A stretch of 64,000 nucleotides of DNA from Microglena sp. YARC (Eukaryota > Chlorophyta > Chlorophyceae > Chlamydomonadales > Chlamydomonadaceae): the NCBI GenBank assembly GCA_022414725.1, contig CM039462.1:174387697-174451696 (forward strand). Direction: 5' to 3'. Shown piece after piece: positions 54,689-64,000 of the stretch. The notes beneath the pieces are model-generated. The model did no database searches, was not told the DNA's origin, and saw only the letters and a program-made list of their open reading frames with translations. Position 1 is the first letter of the stretch. Every line of letters starts with the position of its first letter. The position numbers and the translations under genes are program-made.

Positions 54689-57549
54689 ACCGCCCTCAAT
54701 GTAGGAGAGACTCAAGAGTTACACCGAGTCACACAAACTCAAAAACTTGTCAAAAACTAGTGTCAAAACTAGCGTCACGTGAGTGGAACAAAAACGAGTA
54801 ACCGGGTGAAGAGCCATTTAGCCATGAAGGGTTCGCGTAGAAAGAACCATCCTTCACAAGCCAACTGTCCATGCAACATGAAACATTCGCGTTTCCGTCC
54901 GACCCTGAGCCATCGCCTGCAAACTCCCATCGCGGCTGGACCTGCTACTTGCGCGCAACGTGCAAATTGCGCAAATGCTAACTTCGAACTACGCAATTGA
55001 ATTCAACTGGTGCTCTATCAACCTCTGAATCTGCCAATCTTGCTATTAATAGCATGCCTCGGTACTGATCATTCGTTCTGCAGACCTGCGAAGCTTCAAA
55101 ATTAATTACTATCAGCCCAAGTGGGTAACACCACCCTGCGAACCTGTGGAGTTTGGACCAGCGCAGCTTTGAGCTACGTGCTCTGACCTAGGGGCCCATC
55201 GCCTGCAACCTGCTGGACGTGCTACTTGCGAACGTGGAAATTGAGCATATGCTGACCTTCGAACTGCGGAATTGATAACTGGTGCACTTCCGACCCCCGT
55301 CTCAGCCAAAGTGACTTGCTATTTATAGCTACCTAAGTACCAATCGTTCCTTCTGCGGAGCTGCGAAGCTACACAATTAAGAACTAACTCGCTAACCAAG
55401 AAGGTGACACTACCCTGAGAAGCTGCAGAGCTTCGACCAACGCAGCTTTCAGATTCGTGCTCCGACCTAGGGGGCAGCGGCGTTGCACAATGGTAGCCAC
55501 TTATCTCCATTCTCCATGGCCAGGCGCAACTCTAGGCCCAGCCATTCCAAATCATGGGCAGAGCGGCTATTGAGACCCTATGCTCACCCACGGTATTCTC
55601 CCAAAGCACATGCCACATGCGCTCCCAAACTGCGCTACATTCGTGTCATACCCACACAACGCATAACCACCCGGCCAGCCCGGGCCAGCCCAATGCGTGC
55701 CGACCCACGCTACAGGCATCCACCCCGACACACCCGACCACCCCCTCGCGTCGGGTCAGGCCCAGACCGGAACGGCTCATACTGCCCAGCCCACACATGC
55801 AACACCTTCTCAAAATCCCCTAAAATTAACCCGACCTCTGATTGTTCTCATTTTTTCTGCATCAAATTATTACAACTAAAGCCAACCGTCATGTATGCTC
55901 TGCATGACAGTAGAGGCACGTTCAGTACTGCTTTAAACAGCAACACTGCAAAATGTCCCTTATTTGTTTGTTTGTTACTTTGTTTGTTACTTTGTTGTTA
56001 CTTTGAAAGCAACAAGGCTACAACATAAGTACATAACTGACCGGAGTGACCGCCCGTACATAAGCTTATAATTCCAAAAACCAACAGCTCAGGGGGCGGT
56101 CAATATAGTTACCGCCCTCAATGTAGGAGAGACTCAAGAGTTACACCGAGTCACACAAACTCAAAACTTGTCAAGACTAGCGTCACGTGAGTGTAACAAA
56201 AACGAGTAACCGGATGCAGAGCCATTTAGCCCTGAAGGGTGCGCGTGAAAGAAGCATACGCCGCAAGCCAACTGTCCATGCCTTTCCAGCAATTTCCGAC
56301 CCAAATCACCTGCCGTCCCTGCATTCCTACAAACTGCGGACATGCTACTTGCGAACGTGGAAATCGCGCATATGCCAACCTTCGAACTGCGCAATTGACC
56401 ACTGGTGCAATTCCGACCTCCTTATCCGCAAAATTACTTGCTATTAATAGCTATCGAAGTTCCAATCGTTCGTTCTGCAGACCTGCGAAGCTACACAAAT
56501 AATAACCGACTATCTACACAAGTGGGTATTACCACCCTGGTAAACCTGCGGAGCTTCGACCAACGCAGCTCTGAGCTCCGACCAGCGCAGCTAGCTATGA
56601 CCTTCGAGCTAAGTGCTCTGAGCTTCTACATTCGAACTGCTCTGAGCTTCTACATCTGAGCTTCTACTATCGCCTGCAACCTGCTGGGCGTGCTACTTGC
56701 GAACGTGGAAATTGAACATATATATGCTGACCTTCGAACTGCGGAATTGATAACTGGTGCACTTCCGACCCCCGTCTCTGCCAAAGTGACTTGCTATTTA
56801 TAGCTACCTAAGTACCAATCGTTCCTTCTGCGGAGCTGCGAAGCTACACAATTAAGAACTAACTCGCTAACCAAGAAGGTGACACCACCCTGAGAAGCTG
56901 TAGAGCTTCGACCAACGCAGCTTTCAGATTCGTGCTTCGACCTAGGGGGCAGCGGCGTTGCACAATGGTGGCCACTTATCTCCATTCTCCATGGCCAGGC
57001 GCAACTCTAGGCCCAGCCATTCCAAATCATGGGCAGAGCGGCTATTGAGACCCTATGCTCACCTATTCTCCCAAAGCACATGCCACATGCGCTCTCAAAC
57101 TGCGCTACATTCGTGTCATACCCACACAACGCATAACCACCCGGCCAGCCCAATTCATGCCGACCCACGCTACAGGCATCCACCCCGACACACCCGACCA
57201 CCCCCTCGCGTCGGGTGCAGCCCAGACCTGATCGGCTCATACTGCCCAGCCCACACATGCAACACCTTCTCAAAATTCCCTAAAATTAACCCGACCTCTG
57301 ATTGGTCTCATTTTTTCTGCATCAAATTCTTACAACTTAAGCCAACCTTCATGTATGCTCTGCATAATAGTATAGGCACGTTCAATACTGCTTCAAACAG
57401 CAACACTGCAAAATGTCCCTTATTTGTTTGTTTGTTACTTTGTTGTTACTTAGTAAGCAACAAGGCTACAACATAAGTACATAACTGACCGCCCATACAT
57501 AAGCTTATAATTCCAAAAAACAACAGCACAGTGGGCGGTCAATATAGTT
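54689..57549. repeat. Two tandem 1.43-kb units
   Basis: Unit starts ACCGCC are at 54,689, 56,111 and 57,550 (steps 1,422 and 1,439 bp). Each unit begins with CAATGTAGGAGAGACTCAAG and ends with GGGCGGTCAATATAGTT. The junction forms GGGCGGT-CAATATAGTT-ACCGCCC. Within a unit a 300-bp segment (TGCTACTTGCGAACGTGGAA, GACCAACGCAGCTTTxAG) is itself duplicated. Each unit carries a similar plus-strand ORF (55,483-56,028 and 56,958-57,476) with no recognised domain. It is inserted in family F relative to copy 1; the class of element is unknown. Confidence 0.75.
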
Positions 57550-57786
57550 ACCGCCCCTCCATGGGTAGCGACTTCGGTACATCAGGCGTACTGCCGGGTG
57601 CGCCAAACGGGTGCGCCAAACGGATGCGCTAGGGAACCTAAGGGTTCGCCCTACAAAGTGCATTTAGACCGCACCAACTGACGTTTGCAAACGGCAGGCA
57701 GCTCGATAAACTCGCAAGAATAGTCACCTCTTCTCCGACTCGAAGCAAATTTCAGACAAGTTGTATCTTCAGTCACGTCACCTCGT
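57550..57786. other. Short interval between tandem units and solo LTR
   Basis: It includes a doubled GGTGCGCCAAACGG (about 57,599-57,625). No gene seen. Confidence 0.4.
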
Positions 57787-58088
57787 TGTCAGCATGAATT
57801 GCGGTGCTCTCACGCGTTTTATGACTTGGTGACTACTTATGTACTTCCTTAGAACTATCGGTCCTGACAGTACTATGTCAGCTTACTGTTGACTGCGTCA
57901 TCGGTTCTTCTGACATGCGCTGTCTAACCTGTACCCTGATCAGGTTCCAGGCTACCGCCCCCCTTTCTTCCGCTGGTGTCCCTTTATGGTTTCACTATCT
58001 TTTGTAATATTTATTCTCGTCTCCGCATTTATAGATTGGCGTGCTGCACACACTAAGTCCACTCTCCGGAGTGTTATCCAAGCTGATA
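57787..58088 (+). mobile_element. Solo LTR related to the copia copies
   Basis: 302 bp from TGTCAGC to GCTGATA, flanked by CTCGT (57,782-57,786 and 58,089-58,093). It shares GCGGTGCTCTCACGCG, GACTTGGTGACTACTTATGT and CCGGAGTG with the 324-bp LTRs but is clearly diverged. No internal sequence is attached, as expected after LTR-LTR recombination. Confidence 0.88.
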
Positions 58089-58093
58089 CTCGT

Positions 58094-58404
58094 CTTCCAG
58101 GTAGATTTATGTCAAACTGCGCCCCGAACCACTTGACGTTGGGATTCGACAGTCAAGTCATCCCGAAGGAGACTGCCTAGTCACAGCCGGAGGGTGCACA
58201 GCCCCAGTTTATGAGGTACCGCGCAACTGTGTACCAAAGCGCGGGATGCGAGACACACGTTCCGCAAGAACAGCCACGAGGGCAGCAACAAGGTTGCACA
58301 CACCGCACACAAAACAACCCTAGTGACACCGGGGCTCAGCGAGGCTTCCTCATACCTCCAGCGGATCCCCATTCAATTGCCAACACAAGGGCGGTCACGC
58401 CCTT
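58094..58404. other. Interval between solo LTR and family F copy 2
   Basis: No recognised feature. It belongs to the segment absent from F copy 1. Confidence 0.35.
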
Positions 58405-58877
58405 GTTTCAATTGCCGACGATGGCGAGCAGCCTAATTTCTAGCTAGAGCCATCTAATCAAGTTCATTTCTTCAGTAACGCTGATATGGCGCACCTATTT
58501 CTTTCTTCCACGATCAAAACCATGCACCGTGCCCGGATTACATGATACAAACGGCCCTACAGCGTTGTGAGAAGGGGCAACACTGTACCCTGTACCAGAG
58601 GGACCACCAGACACCTGCAGCAGCACAACGGCGTCATGTGGCTTACTAGCAGGGAACGGCAACATGATAGTATATGATGCAGGCAGTCTGACCATGCTAA
58701 AGTACACAACATGGACAGCAAGGGCAACCAGACCACAGTGTGGTCACCACACCTAGGAAGTGCGGAAGAGGATTTGATCATTAACATCCCAGGTGAAGGG
58801 ATGTTCGGGTTTAGGGTACCAGTCCAACCCTCTTCGTCTTTTTGCCCTTCCCTACACCATACTTATACATTTGGAGT
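58405..58877. repeat. Dispersed repeat family F, copy 2, middle part
   Basis: It matches 43,318-43,770 and is cut at 58,877 by copia copy 2. The repeat resumes at 63,834. Confidence 0.75.
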
Positions 58878-59201
58878 TATCAGCATGTATAGCGGTGCTC
58901 TCACGCGTTTTATGACTTGGTGACTACTTATGTACTCCCTTAGAACTATCGGCTCTCCTGAGCCAGCTTCCCGTGGGACTGAGTCATCTTGAGATGACTC
59001 AGTGGCAGCTTCCTGTCACCTACGTCTCCGGTCTGATCTGTACCCTGTTAGGTTCCTGTCTACCGCCTCCTTTCACCACAGGTGCCCCTTTATGGGTCTC
59101 CTGTGTCTGTAACGTTATCCTTGTCTCCGTGTATAGATTGGTGCGTCTGTTCCGCTGCTTTAATCTACTGTCCACTCTACCGGAGTGATTTCAAGCTGAT
59201 A
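58878..59201 (+). repeat. 5' LTR of copia copy 2
   Basis: TATCAGC...GCTGATA, 324 bp, followed by GGTTACTGGGC as in copy 1. Confidence 0.93.
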
Positions 59202-59238
59202 GGTTACTGGGCTCCTCATCACTACCACTGCTTTGATA

Positions 59239-60400
59239 ATGCAACTTCCGCGAGGGCCTCCTGCCGGCTTTGTGAAACTTACCAAACTTAATGGTGTTTC
59301 ATGGGCTCGTGGGATCCGCAGTGTCATTGTGAGCAATGGATGCGACCGAATCCTCCCGACGGGGGTGCAGGTTCCTCTAGATTGGCTAGACGACTGCGCG
59401 CCAGCGGCCTCTGCTGCCGGAGAGGAGGATCCTTCCGCCATCGTGGAAGTAACCCCCCCCGGTCATTCCTCCATCTTCTCTTCCTTTTCCTCCCCTGCCG
59501 TCTGTCGCCTCCTCCCGTCTGTCGTAGATGACTGTGACGTGCAGACTCAAGTCGGCGACTAGCCTGGACATCGGTGGAGATACCCCGTCTTCATCTGCTC
59601 GCGTCCCTGACGTCGCTAACCTTTCTCCGGTGTTTGAGGCTCTGCCTGCATACCGGAGTTTGCCAAGCCGACCAAGCTCCCTGCTGATGTCTACGTCGTC
59701 CGTGCCCCCCCTTTGCTCTGCCCAGCCGACTGTTGGCTACTGGCATGAGCTTGCGCTCTAGTGGCTCTGTGCTACCTTCTGGAGATTTTTTTCAATCAAG
59801 CTGGCGGATCGCCGGCACTGCCGTAGGGTTCGCCAGAGGAGGACGACCTACGCCTGGAGATTCTGGAGGTGGTAGGAAGCAGGGGGTATGGTCAGCACCA
59901 CTCGGGTGCTGCTCCCTCTACCCCCCAACCGGGTGAGTCGAGCGATAGAGGGGGGGACTTGGGATTGACTGATAATCGACGGCGGGATATTAGGACCTTT
60001 ACATGCCTCGGCTCTGCTCTTCGCATCCTAGCGATAAATTTTTCGAATTCTGCCCTTGCGATTTGCGATTTTCTGCCATTGGTGCGATCTTCTGCACCAG
60101 GTGCGACTTGCTGCACTTTCATCCTCGTCTCCTTTTTCCCATACCTCAAATCTCGCCTTCGCCCTAACGCTTCCCCACCTTCTGTGATCCCAGGTCTCGC
60201 AGCGCCGGACTTCGCCCATGCTACAGGCCGAAGTGGACGCCGTCCTGGCCCTAGACCAGCGGCCGTGGAGGATCTTTGGCATGATATCTTGGTGGATATT
60301 TTTCTCTCTTAGGCTCCTTGTGACCCCTGGGTGCGTTCCGTGGTTCGACACAGGTTGCTAACTTTGTTTTCCTGTGCCCCTGGTTCCCCCCTTAGGTGTA
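59239..60400 (+). pseudogene. gag: Copia copy 2 divergent gag region
   Basis: The ATG at 59,239 starts a frame identical at first to copy 1 (MQLPRGPPAGFVKLTKLNG) that diverges after about 75 codons and stops at 59,562. The rest has only short frames. It may be gag of a different subfamily or an unrelated replacement. Confidence 0.5.
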
Positions 60401-60409
60401 TGCCTTAGC

Positions 60410-61120
60410 TACGTGAGTTTGGGTTTCAAGTGTTTGAGTTCTGATAGGGCTAAGGATTTTTTAGTTAAGTGGTATAGAGGCGTGGTTAGAATCGGTTGGG
60501 CTGTGCATGCATTATTGATGGTATACATTGCTCAGCAGAGTGCGAGTGTGTTATCTACGTAACCGGCTGCCCGATCAGGGTGACAAGACTCTACACGAGT
60601 TGTTCTTTGGGGTTCTACCTGATGTATCGTTATTGCGCGTGTTCGGGTGCCCATGCTATGTTACCTTAGTGAATGGGAAGAAGCGCAATAAGCTTGACGA
60701 AAGGGCGTTATCTGGTAGACTGGTTGGGTATTCTCTGGTGAGTAAGGGTTATTTTGTTTGGGTTCCGAAGTTGCGCCAGGTGGTAGAGAGTCGTGATGTG
60801 CTCTTCTATGAACAGTTTAGCTATAACTGTATCCCTGGGCTCTTTCCCTATGATGGATCTCAGTATTTTTCTCGTACCCCTGCCGCTATCATCGGTAAAG
60901 GGCTTGATACTACTGACAGTGTCCTGGGCCCTTTACCAACCCCGATTGTTGACCGCTTTACTGGTCATGGGATGACGATGCGTCCCAGGCCAGGTAATGA
61001 TGGTGCTGTATCGCGTGCGGCGGCATTGGGCCAGGGGGAGTCTGATGTTCCTTCAAGCTCTAATTTATTCGAATCTCAGGGTCGCCGGGCCTTCCTCTGC
61101 GCCACGTTTCGTCGATGAAG
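60410..61120 (+). pseudogene. pol: Copia copy 2 integrase C-terminal remnant
   Basis: It resumes similarity with copy 1 near the AEQ/AQQ region of the integrase core. An open frame from about 60,528 carries LPDVSLLRVFGCPCYVTLVN and RALSGRLVGYS, then runs to 61,118. The catalytic N-terminal part of the integrase is absent, so the product cannot be active. Confidence 0.7.
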
Positions 61121-63112
61121 TCGTAGGATTAGGACAGCCTCGGGTCATAGTGGAACCTAGTACAGGTCCACTGCCCACTAGTCGCCACCCCCCGTCCACC
61201 TATTCGGATAGCTCGCGGGAGTTGTTGATCACTTCACCCCCTGCTATACCTGGTGGTTTATACCGGACCAGGCATTGCGACGATGTGGCCGTCACAGATG
61301 ATGTGAGTGATGACCTCGAACACTGGTCCGGGTCAGATACTGCGTATGGCTGGGGTGTTCCAGTGTACCCAGGCTTCGACGATTTAGAGGCAAAGGAGGC
61401 CGGCCTTGTTCAACCACGCATGAGTGCTGCGCTGGGGGCTTTATTACCGGTTACTGCTGATACTGCTGATATCCCCGCTGCCCATGTACAAGTACACTGC
61501 TTGTACGTGGGGGCTTTTATTTCTACCTCTACTGAACTCTCTTATAAAGCTGCAATGTTACCTACCAACCCAGACAGAGATCTCTGGCTGCAGGCTATGA
61601 AGGATGAGATGGCCTCCCTCCATGCTCATGGCACTTGGGTCCTCACTCCACAGCCTCCTAGGCAGAGGATTCTATCTGGCAGATGGTTATTTGTCAAGAA
61701 ACATGGGGCTGATGGTTCTTTGCGTTTTAAAGCTCGTTTTGTAGTTCGTGGTTTTCTGCAACGTCCTGGGCTGGACTACCATGATGTATATGCCCCCGTC
61801 TCCTCTAAAGCAGGTCTTCGTGTGCTCCTTGCTGCCATCACTCATAGAAAAATGTTTGTGAGGTAGCTGGACATCAAGACTGCATTCTTGAATGCCAAGC
61901 TGGAACCTGGTCTGGACCTGTTCTGTTACCAGCCTGAGGGCTTTCATGAACTTGGTCCTGACAATGTTCCCCTTGTGTGCAAGCTGATTAAATCTCTTTA
62001 TGGTTTGAAGCAGGCACCCAGGGCTTGGAGCAAAGATGTAAAGCAGGTTTTGGTTTGCCCACGGTTTTACCATGTGCAAAGCTGAACCTGCTCTGTATTT
62101 CAGGAGGGATTCTACTGGTGGGTGGAGCTATGTCCTGACCTATGTGGATGACTTTATCTGTGCTTTTAGTGAGCTGCATAGGTATGCCTTGCTGATCAAG
62201 GCTATGGAAGCAGCTGGGTGGGGAGTCAAGGAAATGGGTGTACCTGTCCAGTTCCTTTCATTGGACATGACTTGTACACTTGATTCTGACGGCAGGTGTG
62301 TTAAGATCGACCTCTCCCAGCACTCCTACATTGTTGAGCTGGTGGAGCAGTTTGGTCTCACTGCTGCTACCAAGCCCAAGTTTTCAGTTCCCATGTCCAA
62401 GTGCACTGTCACTGATCCTCCTGGAGAACCTCTGGCCTCTAATAGCCAGTACCTCTCTCTTGTGGGGGCTTTGCTGTACCTGGCTACCTGCACAAGGCCT
62501 GATATTTCTTTTGCTGTTAGCTACCTGTCCAGGTTTTCTGCTCAACCCACTGCCCCCCTGTGGGCTGCAGCCAAGCGCTTGCTTTTGTATTTGAGAGAAC
62601 ATTCCCATCTGGGCCTCACTTACACTCACAGCCCTGGTTTCTCTTTTACTGTCTTTAGTGACTCATCCTTTGCTGATGATGGGTCTGACAGGAGATCTCA
62701 GACTGGCTATGCTGTGCTTGCTGGAGGCTGCCTTGTGAATTGGATGAGCAAAAGGCAACCCACTGTTGCTGTTAGCTCCAGTGAGGCTGAGTATCAGGCC
62801 CTGTCTCAGACTGCCAGGGAGGTGCAATGGTTGAAAAAGTTGAGAATTGATCTAGGGCTGCCTTGTGACCTGGTCACCATTCAGGGTGACAACTTGGGGT
62901 CCTTGAGCTGGGCCAATGACTGTCAGCTGCTCCCTCGCAACAAGCACATTGATGTCATCCATCACTATATCCAGGAGCTGGTGGAGGATGGCCAGGTGGA
63001 TGTTGCCTATGTTAACACTAAGGACAACTGTGCTGACCCCTTCACCAAGCCCCTTGATCCTATGGTGTTCTGGCGTTTCATTCGCATGTTTGGAATGACT
63101 GCTTCTCCTTAA
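61121..63112 (+). pseudogene. pol: Copia copy 2 reverse transcriptase-RNase H
   Basis: RT starts as in copy 1 (LWLQAMKDEMASLHAHGTW). A TAG at 61,864-61,866 replaces the CAG of copy 1, and one extra T near 62,058 shifts the frame. From 62,072 the frame is open for 346 codons through YVDD (62,141-62,152) and the RNase H blocks FSDSSFADD, SSSEAEYQAL and GDN to TAA at 63,110-63,112. The second half is thus better preserved than in copy 1. Only two lesions separate it from a full RT-RNase H. Confidence 0.85.
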
Positions 63113-63504
63113 ACCAATTTTTTTGGTTACATGTATTCTAGAATTTTGGTTACATGTATTCTGGAATTTTTGGTTACATTTTAGGGTTTCTTTGGTTACA
63201 TTTAGAGTTTTTTTTAAGTTATCATTGATTGGCATTAGGTTCCTATTCCCGGATCGGGTTTTCTATACCGTTGTTACCCGACTTTGATATTTAGTTGTCC
63301 TCTTATATCCACTTGGCAAATTTTGGTTCTTTGCCTTGCTTCATACCTTCCCTTACACCCTTCGGGTTTCATTTGAAGTTTCTCTCGATTTTATTTTTCC
63401 GGAGTTCTTTGATTTTTTTTTTTTAATTTGTTACATATAGTTCTATGTCACCAGTGCCATAGGTGGAGTAGTACTATTGTATGTCACCTGTGTCATAGGT
63501 GGAG

Positions 63505-63828
63505 TATCAGCATGTATAGCGGTGCTCTCACGCGTTTTATGACTTGGTGACTACTTATGTACTCCCTTAGAACTATCGGCTCTCCTGAGCCAGCTTCCCG
63601 TGGGACTGAGTCATCTTGAGATGACTCAGTGGCAGCTTCCTGTCACCTACGTCTCCGGTCTGATCTGTACCCTGTTAGGTTCCTGTCTACCGCCTCCTTT
63701 CACCACAGGTGCCCCTTTATGGGTCTCCTGTGTCTGTAACGTTATCCTTGTCTCCGTGTATAGATTGGTGCGTCTGTTCCGCTGCTTTAATCTACTGTCC
63801 ACTCTACCGGAGTGATTTCAAGCTGATA
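63505..63828 (+). repeat. 3' LTR of copia copy 2
   Basis: 324 bp, followed by GGAGT. The same CATAGGTGGAGTA direct repeats as in copy 1 precede it. Confidence 0.93.
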
Positions 63829-63833
63829 GGAGT

Positions 63834-64000
63834 CCAGTAGGGAACCACAATAACGCAACCTTAATTCCATCAATTTCATGCTCCATTTTGTTTCATGTTT
63901 TCATGTGTTTTTCAGTATTTTGTATCTTGTAGCTTCTTAAGTGCGGTATATAGGTGTACTTTTTTGTACGTAGGACACGGGTAGGTATTAGGAGGTATTA
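63834..64000. repeat. Dispersed repeat family F, copy 2, right part (runs off the edge)
   Basis: It matches 43,776-43,945 (CCAGTAxxTAGGGAACCAC; GGACACGGGTAGGTATTA). Confidence 0.72.

Larger units (their letters stand above)
58878..63828 (+). mobile_element. Ty1/copia element copy 2
   Basis: 324-bp LTRs (58,878-59,201 and 63,505-63,828) look identical to each other and to copy 1. The target duplication is GGAGT (58,873-58,877 and 63,829-63,833). F copy 1 at about 43,765-43,785 is the empty site. It is about 2 kb shorter than copy 1: after about 59,460 the gag differs, and most protease/integrase sequence up to about 60,410 is missing. RT and RNase H are nearly identical to copy 1. Confidence 0.95.

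Noticed and set aside
55483..57476. ORFs of 181 and 172 codons in the tandem units as real genes
   Set aside because: They share sequence only because the units are duplicated, have no recognisable domain, contain indels between copies and end in simple TTTGT repeats.

Overview
The window is eukaryotic and consists almost entirely of mobile and repeated DNA. It has GT-AG introns, a chromodomain Ty3/gypsy element, Ty1/copia elements, a non-LTR (LINE) reverse transcriptase, satellites and microsatellites, and very few host genes. A phage-like adenine-methyltransferase-type domain in front of the gypsy protease, and LTR elements that seem to prime on the anticodon loop of initiator tRNA, fit a unicellular alga or other protist. 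I cannot name the organism from sequence alone.

Layout. 1-2.4 kb (minus): an open LINE-type RT running off the left edge, joined by a credible in-frame intron to a DUF7869-like exon. 2.4-3.5 kb: a 78-bp minisatellite. 3.9-5.4 kb: minor repeats. 6.4-10.7 kb: a repeat block (L) ending in a 62-bp satellite with higher-order structure. 10,899-31,094: terminal-inverted-repeat element copy A, split by a chromovirus (14,660-29,914), itself split by copia copy 1 (17,501-24,456). 31,095-31,613: a spacer holding one likely host exon. 31,614-36,583: TIR element copy B, inverted relative to A, so A and B form a palindrome with arms of about 5 kb. 36.6-43.95 kb: dispersed repeat family F copy 1, broken by a LINE 3' fragment and by an intact non-autonomous LTR element (38,498-43,075) that encodes Gag and a protease-like domain but no integrase or RT. 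45.7-47.2 kb: a BTB/BACK gene, the best host gene. 47.7-51.3 kb: simple repeats, including about 460 bp of GGGA. 51.36-53.48 kb: block R, an inverted copy of block L carrying a miniature LTR element (TRIM). 53.48-64 kb: F copy 2, broken by two 1.43-kb tandem units, a solo LTR and copia copy 2 (58,878-63,828).

Relationships. Paralogous copies inside the window act as empty sites, so several insertions can be proved by 5-bp target duplications: TACTA (gypsy), AAGTC and GGAGT (copia 1 and 2), CATGC (Gag-only element), CAAAC (TRIM) and CTCGT (solo LTR). The chromovirus and TRIM share terminal sequence, a primer-site-like region and a polypurine tract, which suggests master and parasite. The two copia copies and the solo LTR have non-canonical TATCAGC/GCTGATA ends instead of TG/CA. 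Several ORFs in LTR elements with nearly identical LTRs are broken by single-base indels, which may be inherited defects or sequencing error.
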